DNA from: Pseudomonas peradeniyensis
GTDB taxonomy: Bacteria > Pseudomonadota > Gammaproteobacteria > Pseudomonadales > Pseudomonadaceae
Assembly: GCF_014268935.2 (NCBI RefSeq)
Contig: NZ_JABWRJ020000001.1
Location: 310,001-374,000, forward strand
DNA: 64,000 bases
Direction: 5' to 3'
The notes under the pieces were generated by a model that saw only the letters and a list, made by a program, of their open reading frames with translations, was not told where the DNA came from and did no database searches. A program made the position numbers and the translations under genes. Of the stretch, positions 25,319 through 34,946 are shown piece after piece. Position 1 is the stretch's first letter, and each line of letters begins with the position of its first letter.

Positions 25319-26776
25319 ATGTCGAAAGTCAAAGAAAACGCCATTGTTTCCGCCGTTTCCGCACTGCAACCGAAGGGCCCAAGTTCTTCCTTCGGCCTGA
25401 TCGACAGCTTTGCCCACCAGTACGACCGCGGCGGCGCGAACATCAATGGCAAGAAGTCCTTCACGGCCGACCAGGCCGCCGATCACATCCTGCGTGACGG
25501 CGCTTCCTGGAAAGACCTGAACAAGGACGGCACGATCAGCCTCACCTACACCTTCCTGACCAAGGCACCGGCGGACTTCTACAGCCGCGGACTGGGCACC
25601 TTCAGCCAGTTCAGCGACCTGCAGAAGCAACAGGCCAAGCTGTCCATGCAGTCCTGGGCGGACGTGGCCAAGGTCACCTTCACCGAGGCGGCATCGGGTG
25701 GCGATGGCCACATGACCTACGGCAACTTCAGTGCCAGCAACGGCGGCGCGGCATTCGCCTACCTGCCGTTCGACGGCCCGGGCTCGCACAAGGGTGAATC
25801 CTGGTACCTGATCAACAGCGGCTACCAGGTCAACATCAACCCGGGCACCGGCAACTACGGTCGTCAGACCCTGACCCACGAGATCGGCCACGTACTGGGC
25901 CTGTCCCACCCCGGCGACTACAACGCCGGCGAGGGCAACCCGACCTACAAAGACGCCGACTACGCCCAGGACACCCGTGGCTACAGCGTCATGAGCTACT
26001 GGAGTGAGAGCAACAACGGGCAGAACTTCGTCAAGGGCGGCGGTCAGTACTACGCCTCGGCCCCGCTGATGGACGACATCCTGGCGATCCAGAAGCTCTA
26101 CGGCGCCAACTACGCCACCCGTGCCGGCGACACCACCTACGGCTTCAACTCCACCGCAGAGCGCGACTTCTACTCGGCCACCTCGGCCTCGTCGAAGCTG
26201 GTGTTCTCGGTGTGGGACGGTGGCGGCAACGACACCTTCGACTTCTCCGGGTTCACCCAGAACCAGAAGATCAACCTCAACGAAGCGTCGTTCTCCGACG
26301 TCGGCGGCATGGTCGGCAACGTTTCCATCGCCAAGGGCGTGACCATCGAAAACGCCTTCGGCGGCTCGGGCAACGACCTGCTGATCGGCAACGCGCTGGC
26401 CAACGTGCTCAAGGGTGGTGCCGGCAACGACATCATCTACGGCGGCGGCGGTGCCGACCAGCTGTGGGGCGGCACCGGTTCGGACACCTTCGTGTTCGCG
26501 GCCGTCAGCGACTCCACCAAGGCGGCGCCGGATCGCATCATGGACTTCACCTCGGGTGTGGACAAGATCGACCTGTCGGCCATCTCCGCGTTCGCCGTGA
26601 ACAAGCTGCCGCTGCAGTTCGTCAACGCCTTTACCGGTCATGCCGGCGAGGCACTGCTGACCTACGACCAGGCCACCAACCTGGGCAGCCTGTCCATCGA
26701 CTTCACCGGAAACAGCTCGGCTGACTTCCTGGTGACCACCGTTGGCCAGGCCGCTGTCACCGACATCGTGGTCTGA
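25319..26776 (+). CDS. aprA: Serralysin-type alkaline metalloprotease
   Basis: 485 aa secreted zinc protease of family M10B. The N-terminal propeptide has no classical signal peptide. The catalytic domain carries [12 protein letters not shown] (187-198) and the Met-turn SVMSY (223-227). RTX nonapeptides ([32 protein letters not shown]) span about 347-392 and bind Ca2+. The C-terminal secretion signal ends in DIVV. AAGGAAG precedes the ATG by about 9 nt; the longer open frame upstream covers the leader hairpins and is rejected. In P. entomophila the orthologue is a virulence factor against insects. First gene of aprAIDEF. Confidence 0.97.
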   Translation: MSKVKENAIVSAVSALQPKGPSSSFGLIDSFAHQYDRGGANINGKKSFTADQAADHILRDGASWKDLNKDGTISLTYTFLTKAPADFYSRGLGTFSQFSDLQKQQAKLSMQSWADVAKVTFTEAASGGDGHMTYGNFSASNGGAAFAYLPFDGPGSHKGESWYLINSGYQVNINPGTGNYGRQTLTHEIGHVLGLSHPGDYNAGEGNPTYKDADYAQDTRGYSVMSYWSESNNGQNFVKGGGQYYASAPLMDDILAIQKLYGANYATRAGDTTYGFNSTAERDFYSATSASSKLVFSVWDGGGNDTFDFSGFTQNQKINLNEASFSDVGGMVGNVSIAKGVTIENAFGGSGNDLLIGNALANVLKGGAGNDIIYGGGGADQLWGGTGSDTFVFAAVSDSTKAAPDRIMDFTSGVDKIDLSAISAFAVNKLPLQFVNAFTGHAGEALLTYDQATNLGSLSIDFTGNSSADFLVTTVGQAAVTDIVV

Positions 26777-26784
26777 TGCAACAG

Positions 26785-26812
26785 GGGGCGGCGCTTGCGC
26801 GTCGCCCCTTTT
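26785..26812 (+). terminator. Attenuator-like hairpin between aprA and aprI
   Basis: GGGGCGGCGC-TTGC-GCGTCGCCCC followed by TTTT. It probably ends most aprA transcripts and lets a fraction continue into aprI, and may protect the aprA 3' end. Confidence 0.75.
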
Positions 26813-26829
26813 GCCGGTGAGGCGAAGCA

Positions 26830-27207
26830 ATGAAAGCAAACCTGAGAATGATCGCGCTGGCCGCGGTCCCCATGGTGTCGATGACCGAGGTAGTCATGGC
26901 GAGCAGCCTGTTACTCCCCAACGCCGCGCAACTGGCCGGCCGTTGGCAGCTTTACCCTGAACAGCAGCAAGCGCAGGCCTGTGACCTGCGTCTTGGCGCC
27001 ACGGAAGGCGAAATCGAAGGTGATCTGGAGTGTGCCAAAGGGCTGATAGGCCTGCGCCCCGGCAGCTGGCTGGTGACCCCCGACACCCTGGCCCTGGTGG
27101 GCGGTGACGGCAGCAGCGTGGTGCACTTCAGCCGCGAAGGCGCCCAGCGTTACGCCTGGACCACCCCGGACGGCAAGCAACTGGTGCTCGAGCGCCTCGA
27201 CAAATAA
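26830..27207 (+). CDS. aprI: Alkaline protease inhibitor
   Basis: 125 aa periplasmic lipocalin-like inhibitor. The signal peptide ends VVMA, giving mature SSLLLPNAAQLAGRW, where the free N-terminus is expected to insert into the AprA active-site cleft as in P. aeruginosa AprI. C51 and C68 can form the family disulfide. It protects the producer from AprA that folds in the periplasm. Located 53 bp after aprA. Confidence 0.93.
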   Translation: MKANLRMIALAAVPMVSMTEVVMASSLLLPNAAQLAGRWQLYPEQQQAQACDLRLGATEGEIEGDLECAKGLIGLRPGSWLVTPDTLALVGGDGSSVVHFSREGAQRYAWTTPDGKQLVLERLDK

Positions 27208-27212
27208 TCCCA

Positions 27213-27236
27213 GCCTGGAACTAAAAAGTTCCAGGC
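27213..27236 (+). promoter_or_regulatory. Perfect hairpin between aprI and aprD
   Basis: GCCTGGAAC-TAAAAA-GTTCCAGGC, 9 bp, directly after the aprI stop. No T tract follows, so it is more likely an mRNA processing or stability element than a full terminator. It separates the substrate genes from the exporter genes. Confidence 0.65.
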
Positions 27237-27251
27237 GAGCCAGGGCGAAAC

Positions 27252-28973
27252 ATGAAACTACCGAGCCAAAAGCCCGGGGCGCCTTTGTGGGCGGCACTCG
27301 GCGAACATAAGTCGACCTTGATCAGCGTTGGCTGTTTCACAGCATTGATCAACTTGCTCATGCTGGTGCCGTCGATTTATATGCTTCAAGTGTACGACCG
27401 TGTACTGAGTTCGCAGAGCACCACAACTTTGTGGGTGCTTACCCTGATGGTGGTCGGCTTCTTCGTTTATATAGGTGGGCTTGAAGCAGTCCGCAGTTTC
27501 ATTGTCATCCGCGTGGGCAACCAGTTGGAGAAAAGTTTCAACTTGAAGGTCTACCGCGCGGCCTTCGAGCGCAACTTGCGCCAGCGTGACGGCGCCGCCG
27601 GGCAGGCCCTGGGTGATCTGACCCAGCTGCGCCAGTTCATCACCGGCCCCGCGCTGTTCGCCTTCTTCGATGCGCCCTGGTTCCCCATCTACCTGGCGGT
27701 GATCTTCGCCTTCAACGTCTGGCTGGGGGTGATGGCCACGGTCGGCGCGCTGCTGCTGATCGCCCTGGCGATCCTCAACGAACGCCTCACCCACGCCACC
27801 CTGGCCGAGGCCAGTGGCTTCCAGCAGCAGTCGACGCAACTGGCCGGTAGCCAGTTGCAGAGTGCCGAGAGCATCCAGGCCATGGGCATGCTCGGCGCCC
27901 TGCGCCAGCGCTGGTACACCCTGCACGGACGCTTCCTCGACCTGCAGAACAAGGCCAGCGACACCTCGGCGGTGATCACCGCCACCAGCAAGGGCCTGCG
28001 CCTTTGCCTGCAATCGCTGGTGCTGGGGCTGGGCGCGCTGCTGGTGATCGAGGGGCAGATGACCCCGGGCATGATGATCGCCGGTTCCATCCTGATGGGC
28101 CGGGTACTCGCCCCGATCGACCAGCTGATCGCAGTGTGGAAGCAGTGGAGCGGCGCGCAGCTGGCCTACCAGCGCCTGGACGTCCTGCTGCGCGAGCACC
28201 CCGAGCCGCCGACGCCGATGCCCCTGCCGGTGCCCACCGGGCAACTGGCGGTGGAGCAGGTCAGCGCCGGCCCGCCCGGGCGCAACCTGGCCACCCTGCA
28301 GCAGGTGAACTTCGCCCTGGCGCCGGGTGAACTGCTCGGCGTGCTGGGCGCTTCCGGCTCGGGCAAGTCGACCCTGGCCAAGGTGCTGGTCGGCGTGTGG
28401 CCGACGATGAGCGGCCATGTGCGCCTCGACGGCGCCGAGCTCAGTCAGTGGGATCGCGATGCCCTGGGCCCGCACATCGGCTACCTGCCGCAGAACATCG
28501 AACTGCTGCGCGGCAGCATCGCCGAGAACATTGCCCGCTTCGGCGAGCTGGACGGTGTCAAGGTGGTCGAGGCGGCCCGCCTGGCCGGCGTGCACGAATT
28601 GATCCTGCGCCTACCCCAGGGCTATGACACACGCCTGGGCGAGGAGGGCGTCGACCTTTCCGGCGGTCAGAAGCAGCGCATCGCCCTGGCCCGCGCCCTG
28701 TACGGCGATGCCCGGCTGATCGTGCTCGATGAACCCAACTCCAACCTCGACAGCCACGGCGAGGCCGCGCTGGCCAGCGCCATCGTCCAGCTCAAGGCCC
28801 AGGGTCGCACCGTGGTCCTGGTGACCCACCGCAGCGCGGCGCTGGCCCAGGCCGACAAGCTGCTGGTGATGAACGAAGGGCGCATGCAGGGCTTCGGCCC
28901 GGCCCGCGACATCCTCCACGCCATGGGCCAGGCCCCGGCGCAACGCCCGCTGCAAGCCGGAGGTGGCGCATGA
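27252..28973 (+). CDS. aprD: Type I secretion ABC transporter for AprA
   Basis: 573 aa inner-membrane ABC exporter (PrtD/AprD family). The transmembrane domain spans about residues 20-300. The nucleotide-binding domain has Walker [10 protein letters not shown] (366-374), Q-loop YLPQNIELL, signature LSGGQ (469-473) and Walker B LIVLDEP near 489-495. There is no C39 peptidase domain, as expected for RTX proteases. Works with AprE and AprF to move AprA from cytoplasm to medium in one step. Its stop overlaps the aprE start by 4 nt. Confidence 0.96.
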   Translation: MKLPSQKPGAPLWAALGEHKSTLISVGCFTALINLLMLVPSIYMLQVYDRVLSSQSTTTLWVLTLMVVGFFVYIGGLEAVRSFIVIRVGNQLEKSFNLKVYRAAFERNLRQRDGAAGQALGDLTQLRQFITGPALFAFFDAPWFPIYLAVIFAFNVWLGVMATVGALLLIALAILNERLTHATLAEASGFQQQSTQLAGSQLQSAESIQAMGMLGALRQRWYTLHGRFLDLQNKASDTSAVITATSKGLRLCLQSLVLGLGALLVIEGQMTPGMMIAGSILMGRVLAPIDQLIAVWKQWSGAQLAYQRLDVLLREHPEPPTPMPLPVPTGQLAVEQVSAGPPGRNLATLQQVNFALAPGELLGVLGASGSGKSTLAKVLVGVWPTMSGHVRLDGAELSQWDRDALGPHIGYLPQNIELLRGSIAENIARFGELDGVKVVEAARLAGVHELILRLPQGYDTRLGEEGVDLSGGQKQRIALARALYGDARLIVLDEPNSNLDSHGEAALASAIVQLKAQGRTVVLVTHRSAALAQADKLLVMNEGRMQGFGPARDILHAMGQAPAQRPLQAGGGA

Positions 28974-30262
28974 GCCAGCACACCCGTGATGCACGTTTCC
29001 ATGTTCGCCTGGGGTGGTTGCTGACCCTGGTCGGTTTCGGCGGTTTCATGGCCTGGGCCAGCCTCGCTCCGCTCGACCAGGGCGTGCCGGTGCAGGGCAC
29101 CGTGGTGGTATCGGGCAAGCGCAAGGCGGTGCAGTCGATGGCCGCCGGCGTGGTCAGCCGCATTCTGGTCAGCGAAGGCCAGCTGGTGCGCCAGGGCGAA
29201 CCGCTGTTCCGCCTCGACCGCACCCAGGTGCAGGCCGATGTCGATGCGCTGCAGGCCCAGTACCGCATGACCCGCGCCGCCCTGGCGCGCTGGCAGAGCG
29301 AGCGCGACAACCTGGGGCAGGTGCAGTTTCCCGCAGAGCTGCTGGAAGATTCCGACGCCCGCCTGGCGCTGATCGTCGAAGGTCAGCGTCAGCTGTTCGA
29401 CAGCCGCCGCCAGGCCCAGGCCCGCGAGCAGGGCGCCCTGGCCGCCAGCATTGACGGCTCCCAGGCCCAGCTGACCGGCATGCGTCGCGCGCGCAGCGAC
29501 CTGCAGGCCCAGGCCGATTCGCTGCGCGAGCAGCTCGACAGCCTGCGCCCGCTCGCCGGCGACGGCTACATCCCGCGCAACCGCGTGCTCGAGTACCAGC
29601 GCCAGCTGTCGCAGGTGCAGCGCGACCTGGCGCAGAACGCCGGCGAGAGCGCGCGCCTTGAGCAGGTGATCGTCGAAGCCCGGCTCAACCTGCAACAGCG
29701 CCGCGAGGAGTACCAGAAAGAAGTGCGCACCCAATTGGCCGAAGCCCAGGTCAAGGCCGCGACCCTGGAGCAGCAGCTCAATTCCGCGCACTTCGAGTTG
29801 CAGCACAGCGAGATCCTGGCGCCGGCCGACGGCGTGGCGGTCAACCTCGGCGTTCACACCGAGGGCGCCGTGGTGCGGGCCGGTGACACCCTGCTGGAAA
29901 TCGTGCCCCAGGGCACCGCGCTGGAAGTGGAAGGGCGCCTGCCGGTGAACCTGGTGGACAAGGTGGCGCCGCAGTTGCCGGTGGACATCCTGTTCACCGC
30001 CTTCAACCAGAACCGCACGCCACGGGTGACCGGGGAGGTGGCGCTGGTGTCGGCCGACCAGCTGATCGACGAGCGCAGCGGCCAGCCGTACTACGTGCTG
30101 CGCAGCACCGTCAGCGAAGAGGCGCTGGCGCGTCTCGAGGGGCTGGCGATCCGCCCGGGCATGCCCGCCGAGCTGTTCGTGCGCACCGGCGAGCGCTCGC
30201 TGCTCAACTACCTGTTCAAACCCCTGCTCGACCGTGCAGGCACCGCCTTGACCGAACAATAA
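28970..30262 (+). CDS. aprE: Type I secretion membrane fusion protein
   Basis: 430 aa HlyD-family periplasmic adaptor. One N-terminal transmembrane helix ([23 protein letters not shown]), lipoyl half-motif [29 protein letters not shown], a long coiled coil (about 95-285) and the second lipoyl half with [22 protein letters not shown], followed by a beta-barrel. Joins AprD to AprF. Translationally coupled to aprD (ATGA overlap). Confidence 0.96.
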   Translation: MSQHTRDARFHVRLGWLLTLVGFGGFMAWASLAPLDQGVPVQGTVVVSGKRKAVQSMAAGVVSRILVSEGQLVRQGEPLFRLDRTQVQADVDALQAQYRMTRAALARWQSERDNLGQVQFPAELLEDSDARLALIVEGQRQLFDSRRQAQAREQGALAASIDGSQAQLTGMRRARSDLQAQADSLREQLDSLRPLAGDGYIPRNRVLEYQRQLSQVQRDLAQNAGESARLEQVIVEARLNLQQRREEYQKEVRTQLAEAQVKAATLEQQLNSAHFELQHSEILAPADGVAVNLGVHTEGAVVRAGDTLLEIVPQGTALEVEGRLPVNLVDKVAPQLPVDILFTAFNQNRTPRVTGEVALVSADQLIDERSGQPYYVLRSTVSEEALARLEGLAIRPGMPAELFVRTGERSLLNYLFKPLLDRAGTALTEQ

Positions 30263-30272
30263 GGACCGCCCA

Positions 30273-31625
30273 GTGAAGAAGTTCCCACTGATCGGGCTGC
30301 TGCTGGCCTGTGCCTGGCTGCCGACCGCCGCCCAGGCGGCCATGGGGCCGTTCCAGGTGTACGAGCAGGCCCTGCGCCGCGACCCGACCTACCTGGCGGC
30401 ATTCAAGGCCCGCGAGGCTGGCCAGGAATACCGGGCCATCGGCCGCGCCGGCTTGCTGCCGAACATCTCGTACAGCTACAACAAGGGGCGCAACGACTCC
30501 GAGGTGCGCTACCTCGGCGATTCACGCCGGCAAAAGGAGGACCGCAACTACAACAGCATGGGTTCGACCTTCATCCTCCAGCAGCCGCTGTTCGACTACG
30601 AAGCCTATTCGAGCTACCGCAAGGGCGTGGCCCAGGCGCTGTTCGCCGACGAGAGCTTCCGCGACCAGAGTCAGCAGTTGCTGGTGCGGGTGATGACCAG
30701 CTACACCCAAGCGTTGTTCGCCCAAGACCAGATTGCCATCAGCGTGGCCAGCAAGCAGGCCTACCGCCAGCAGTTCCAGCAGAACCAGCGCCTGTTCGAC
30801 GCCGGCGAAGGCACGCGCACGGACATCCTCGAGGCCCAGGCCCGCTACGAGCTGGCCGATGCCGAGGAAATCAAGGCGCGCAACGAGCAGGATGCCGCGC
30901 TGCGCGAACTGGGGGCGCTGATCGGCGAGCCGGCGGTGCGGGTGGAAGACCTGGCGCCGCTGCGCCTGGGCTTCGCCTTGCCGGTGGTCGACCCTAGCGG
31001 CTACGAGGCCTGGCAGGAGCGGGCCCTGGCCAACAACCCGCAACTGGCTTCGTCACGCCAGGCGCTGGAAGTGGCGCGGTACGAAGTCGAGCGCAACCGT
31101 GCCGGGCACCTGCCCAAGGTCACCGCGTTCGCCACCTCGCGGCGCCAGGAGTCGGACAGCGGCAACACCTACAACCAGCGCTACGACACCAACACCGTGG
31201 GCATCGAAGTCAGCGTGCCGATCTTCGCCGGGGGCGGCGTGCTGGCCTCGACCCGCCAGGCCAGCCGGCACCTGGAGCAGGCCGAGTACGAGCTTGACGG
31301 CAACACCCGTAGCGCGTTGATCGAACTGCGCAAGCAGTACAACGCCTGCGAGTCCGGCGCCAGCCGCCTGCGCGCCTACGAGCGGGCGCTGGTGGCGGCC
31401 GAGGCGCTGGTGGTGTCGACGCGCAAGAGCGTGCAGGGCGGCGAGCGGGTCAACCTGGACGTGCTCAACGCCGAACAGCAGCTGGCCACCACCCGCCGCG
31501 ACCTGGCCCAGGCGCGTTATGACTACCTGCTGGCGTGGATCAAGCTGCACTACCAGGCCGGGGTGCTGAGCGAGACGCAGCTGGCACGGGTGGACGAAGC
31601 GTTCATCGAGGGCAAGTCAGGCTGA
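30273..31625 (+). CDS. aprF: TolC-family outer-membrane channel for AprA
   Basis: 450 aa. Signal peptide (KKFPLIGLLLACAWLPTAAQA) followed by two TolC-type repeats with long coiled-coil helices (for example QNQRLFDAGEGTRTDILEAQARYE and QGGERVNLDVLNAEQQLATTRRDLAQARYDYL). This is the outer-membrane tunnel of the AprDEF exporter. 10 bp after aprE with GG-rich SD AAGGA. The operon ends at a large REP pair that lies between convergent genes. Confidence 0.95.
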   Translation: MKKFPLIGLLLACAWLPTAAQAAMGPFQVYEQALRRDPTYLAAFKAREAGQEYRAIGRAGLLPNISYSYNKGRNDSEVRYLGDSRRQKEDRNYNSMGSTFILQQPLFDYEAYSSYRKGVAQALFADESFRDQSQQLLVRVMTSYTQALFAQDQIAISVASKQAYRQQFQQNQRLFDAGEGTRTDILEAQARYELADAEEIKARNEQDAALRELGALIGEPAVRVEDLAPLRLGFALPVVDPSGYEAWQERALANNPQLASSRQALEVARYEVERNRAGHLPKVTAFATSRRQESDSGNTYNQRYDTNTVGIEVSVPIFAGGGVLASTRQASRHLEQAEYELDGNTRSALIELRKQYNACESGASRLRAYERALVAAEALVVSTRKSVQGGERVNLDVLNAEQQLATTRRDLAQARYDYLLAWIKLHYQAGVLSETQLARVDEAFIEGKSG

Positions 31626-31642
31626 CCAGGCATGCACAAGTC

Positions 31643-31781
31643 CCTGTAGGAGCGGCCTTGCCGAGGCGTCGGACCGGTCGGAAAGGGGTGCGAAGCGCCC
31701 CCAGGATTCGTGCATCAAGCTGATATCGCCGGGGCGCTACGCGCCGACCGGTCCGACGCCTCGGCAAGGCCGCTCCCACAG
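31643..31781. repeat. Inverted type B REP pair, CGGACCGGTCGG variant
   Basis: Same architecture as 2178-2325: TGTAGGAGCGGCCTTGCCGA...CGGACCGGTCGG and the complementary arm, with a GGGGCGC inner hairpin. Located between convergent aprF and the MFS gene, a likely bidirectional terminator. Confidence 0.85.
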
Positions 31782-31795
31782 AGGGGGGCGGGCAT

Positions 31796-32983
31796 TCAGG
31801 CTGCCACGACCAGCTTCCCGCGCTTGCGCTCCGCCAACCCCCACACCACCAGCGCCAGCGCTCCGATCACCAGCCCGGCCACCACGATCCCATCCCAGCC
31901 ATGCACCTCGAACAGCTGCGTCCCCAGCAACGACCCCAGCGCCCCGCCAATGAAGTAGCAGGTGATGTACCCGGCATTGAGCCGCGTACGCGCCTCCGGC
32001 CGCAGCACGATCACCGCATTCTGGTTGCTCACGTGCACCAGTTGCACCGCCAGGTCGAGCAGCAGCACCCCCACCAGCAACGCCACCAGCGATTGCTGCG
32101 CGAAGCCCAGCGGCACCCACGACAGCAGCAGCGCCACCAGCCCCACGGTGGTGCCCAGCGGCCCTTTACCGCGATCAGCCAGGCGCCCGGCCCAGTTGGC
32201 CGCCAGCGCGCCGATCGCCCCGGCCAGGCCGAACAGGCCGATCACCGCATCGGAATAGTGGTAGGGCGCATTGCTCAGCAGGAACGCCAGCGGTGTCCAG
32301 AACAACGCGAACAGGCTGAACGCCAGCAACCCCAGCAGCGAACGCAGGCGCAGCACCGGTTCCTCGACGAACAGGCGGAACACCGAACCGATCAGCGCCG
32401 GGTACTTGAGCCCCGCGTGGCTGTGGTGTTGCGGCAGGCTGCGGTAAAGAGCGAGGGCGCTGATCGCCATCAGCACCGCCGCCAGCACGTAGATGCTGCG
32501 CCAGCCGCCCAGTTCGGCCATGAACCCGGCGGCGGTGCGCGCCAGCAGGATGCCCAGCAACAGCCCGCTCATCAGCGTGCCCACGGCGCGGCCACGCTGC
32601 TCCGGGGCACTGAGGGCGGCGGCCATGGGCACCAGCACCTGGGCCACCACCGAGAACAGCCCGGTCAGCGCGGTGCCGAACAACAGCCACGGCAGGCTCG
32701 GCGCGCAGGCGCTGATCACCAGCCCGGCGGTGGCGATCAGCACCATGCTGACGATCAGCCGGCGCTGCTCGAACAGGTCGCCCAGCGGCGCCAGCAACAG
32801 CAGCCCGGCGCCGTAGCTGAGCTGGGCGGCGATGACGATGGTGCCGGCGCTGGCGGTGCTCAGGCCGAACTGTTGGGCGATGCTGTGCAGCAGCGGTTGG
32901 GCGTAGTAGTTGCTGGCTACGGCCAGGCCGGTGGCGGTGGCCATCAGGAAGATCAGGGCGCGGCCGAGAGTCGGGGCGTTCAT
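31796..32983 (-). CDS. MFS transporter of the drug/metabolite efflux type
   Basis: 395 aa with twelve predicted helices. N-terminus MNAPTLGRALIFLMATATGLAVASNYYAQPLLHSIA and the motif LGDLFEQRRLIVSMV between helices 2 and 3 fit the DHA1/YgaY-like group. Start ATG at 32983; upstream in-frame codons lack conserved character. The substrate is unknown. It is divergent from a LysR gene 108 bp away, its probable regulator. Confidence 0.85.
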   Translation of the reverse strand: MNAPTLGRALIFLMATATGLAVASNYYAQPLLHSIAQQFGLSTASAGTIVIAAQLSYGAGLLLLAPLGDLFEQRRLIVSMVLIATAGLVISACAPSLPWLLFGTALTGLFSVVAQVLVPMAAALSAPEQRGRAVGTLMSGLLLGILLARTAAGFMAELGGWRSIYVLAAVLMAISALALYRSLPQHHSHAGLKYPALIGSVFRLFVEEPVLRLRSLLGLLAFSLFALFWTPLAFLLSNAPYHYSDAVIGLFGLAGAIGALAANWAGRLADRGKGPLGTTVGLVALLLSWVPLGFAQQSLVALLVGVLLLDLAVQLVHVSNQNAVIVLRPEARTRLNAGYITCYFIGGALGSLLGTQLFEVHGWDGIVVAGLVIGALALVVWGLAERKRGKLVVAA

Positions 32984-33091
32984 GGGCAGTCTCGTTGCAG
33001 GCAAGGTTGTGTGGTTACAAGTATCAGGAAGTGTCTGGCATGACGCCAATGTATAGTTTTCAACTTATTCATCTTGAAAGCAGATAGATCG

Positions 33092-33976
33092 ATGAACCTC
33101 AAGCAGCTCGAATATGCCCTGGCCGTGGCCGACACCGGCAGCTTCACCCGCGCCGCCGAGCGCTGCCATGTGGTGCAGTCGGCCCTCAGCCACCAGGTGG
33201 CGCGGCTGGAGGCTCAGCTGGGGGTGAGCCTGTTCGAGCGCAGTTCGCGGCGGGTGCGCCTGACCCCGGCGGGCGAGGCCTTCGTGCTCAGCGCCCGGCC
33301 GGCGGTGGCGGCGGCGCGGCGGGTGGCCGAGGATGTCGCCGCCGCCTGCGGGCAGGTGCGTGGGCGCCTGTCGATCGGCGAGATCAGCTCGCTCACCGCG
33401 CTGGATCTGGTCGATCTGCTGGCGGTGTTCCATGAGCGTTATCCGGATGTGGACGTGCGCTGGTTGACCGCCAAGAGTGAGTTGCTGATGGCGGACGTCT
33501 GCGAGCGGCGCCTGGACGTGGGCTTCATCGGCCTGTGGCAGGGCGAGGCACTGCATGGCGTGCAGCATCGCCTGCTGGCGCGGGAGGAACTGGTGGCGGT
33601 GCTGCCGCCCGGCCATCGGCTGGCGGGCAGGGCACGGCTGGCCCTGGCCGACCTGGCCGACGAGGTGCTGGTGGACTTTCCCGAGGGCACCGGGGCGCGC
33701 CGGCAGACCGACGAGGCTTTCCAGGCGGCGGGGTTGCGGCATCGGGTGCAGTTCGAGATCGGCCATATTCGCCTGGTGGAAAAATTCGTCCAGCGCGGGA
33801 TGGCGCTGGGGTTGGTGCCCGAGCGCATTGCCCGGGGTTTTCAGGGAGTGGCCACGGTGCCACTGGTGGATGCGCCGGTGCGGCATCTGTATGCGGTCTG
33901 GTCGCCGAGCCCCACGCCCGCGGCGCGGGCATTTCTCGACGTTCTGGAAGAGCGTCTGGCGGCCATTCAAATGTGA
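33092..33976 (+). CDS. LysR-family regulator beside the MFS gene
   Basis: 294 aa. N-terminal winged helix (MNLKQLEYALAVADTGSFTRAAERCHVVQSALSHQVARLEAQLG) and a LysR substrate-binding domain from about residue 90 (GRLSIGEISSLTALDLVDLL). The start is at ATG 33092 because this is the standard LysR N-terminus; SD weak. Divergent from the MFS gene, so the usual model is self-repression plus ligand-dependent activation of the transporter. The ligand is unknown. Confidence 0.9.
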   Translation: MNLKQLEYALAVADTGSFTRAAERCHVVQSALSHQVARLEAQLGVSLFERSSRRVRLTPAGEAFVLSARPAVAAARRVAEDVAAACGQVRGRLSIGEISSLTALDLVDLLAVFHERYPDVDVRWLTAKSELLMADVCERRLDVGFIGLWQGEALHGVQHRLLAREELVAVLPPGHRLAGRARLALADLADEVLVDFPEGTGARRQTDEAFQAAGLRHRVQFEIGHIRLVEKFVQRGMALGLVPERIARGFQGVATVPLVDAPVRHLYAVWSPSPTPAARAFLDVLEERLAAIQM

Positions 33977-34068
33977 CCTGCACCGGCCCTTTCGCGGGCA
34001 AGCCCGCTCCCACAAGGAAAGTGAAATACCTGTGGGGGCGGGCTTGCCCGCGAAAGGGCCGGTGCAGG
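33977..34068. repeat. Long perfect type A/B hybrid REP hairpin
   Basis: CCTGCACCGGCCCTTTCGCG...AAGCCCGCTCCCACA and its complement form a 38-bp-arm hairpin with one mismatch (GGGGGC). Begins one base after the LysR stop and serves both convergent genes. Confidence 0.85.
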
Positions 34069-34080
34069 TAAATCGGTCGA

Positions 34081-34830
34081 TCAGGCCGCAAACCCACCAT
34101 CGGCCAGCAGGCTCGCCCCGGTGATGTACCCCGCTTCAGGTCCCGCCAGGTAAGCCACGAAACTGGCGATCTCGTCCGCCTGCCCATAGCGCCCGATGGC
34201 CATCAACGGGATCAGGCTCTCGGCGAACTCGCCGCTGGCCGGGTTCATGTCGGTGTCCACCGGCCCCGGCTGCACATTGTTGACGGTGATCCCCTGCGGC
34301 CCCAGGTCCCGGGCCAGGCCCTTGGTCAGGCCGACCAGCGCCGACTTGCTCATGGCATAGGGCGCGCCGCCGGCGAATGGCATGCGCTCGGCGTTGGTGC
34401 TGCCGATGTTGATGATCCGCCCACCCTTGCCCATGTGCTTGACCGCCGCCTGGGTGGCCACGAACACGCTGCGCACGTTGATCGCCAGCAGGCGGTCGAA
34501 GTCGGCCAGGTCGAACTCGGCCACCGGCGCCACCGCCAGCACGCCGGCGTTGTTGACCAGGATATCGAGGCCGCCGAAGGCCTTGGCGGTGTCGGCCACG
34601 GCCTGTTGCACGGCCTGGATGTCGGCGCTGTCGGCGCGCAGGGCCAGGGCCTGGCCACCAGCGTTGTTGATTTCACCGGCCAGGGCCTCGGCGCTGGCGC
34701 TGGAGCTGACATAGGTGAAGGCGACCTTGGCGCCGTCGCGGGCCAGGCGGCGGACGATGGCCGCGCCGATTCCGCGTGAACCGCCCTGGACCAGGGCCAC
34801 CTTGCCGGTGAGAGGAAGTGCTTGGGACAT
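34081..34830 (-). CDS. SDR-family oxidoreductase
   Basis: 249 aa short-chain dehydrogenase/reductase. Cofactor motif VQGGSRGIG (residues 14-22), NNAG in LVNNAGVLAV, catalytic Ser in INIGSTNAER and YAMSK for the Tyr-Lys pair. AGGAG lies 6 nt before the ATG. An Arg after GGS suggests NADP preference. The substrate cannot be read. Divergent from a LysR gene whose regulatory region carries a 7-bp inverted repeat. Confidence 0.92.
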   Translation of the reverse strand: MSQALPLTGKVALVQGGSRGIGAAIVRRLARDGAKVAFTYVSSSASAEALAGEINNAGGQALALRADSADIQAVQQAVADTAKAFGGLDILVNNAGVLAVAPVAEFDLADFDRLLAINVRSVFVATQAAVKHMGKGGRIINIGSTNAERMPFAGGAPYAMSKSALVGLTKGLARDLGPQGITVNNVQPGPVDTDMNPASGEFAESLIPLMAIGRYGQADEIASFVAYLAGPEAGYITGASLLADGGFAA

Positions 34831-34887
34831 GCTGATCTCCTGCAGTGAAGCAAGGCCGGATGCCTTGGGATGGACGCAGTATCCGCG

Positions 34888-34919
34888 CTCGATTACCTGT
34901 TGATAAGATGGCAATCGAG
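34888..34919. promoter_or_regulatory. Inverted repeat between SDR and LysR genes
   Basis: CTCGATT (34888-34894) and AATCGAG (34913-34919) with an 18-bp spacer in the 116-bp divergent region. The position fits a LysR recognition or activation site; the assignment is inference. Confidence 0.45.
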
Positions 34920-34946
34920 TTACTCAGAATAAACCAGGAGTTGATA

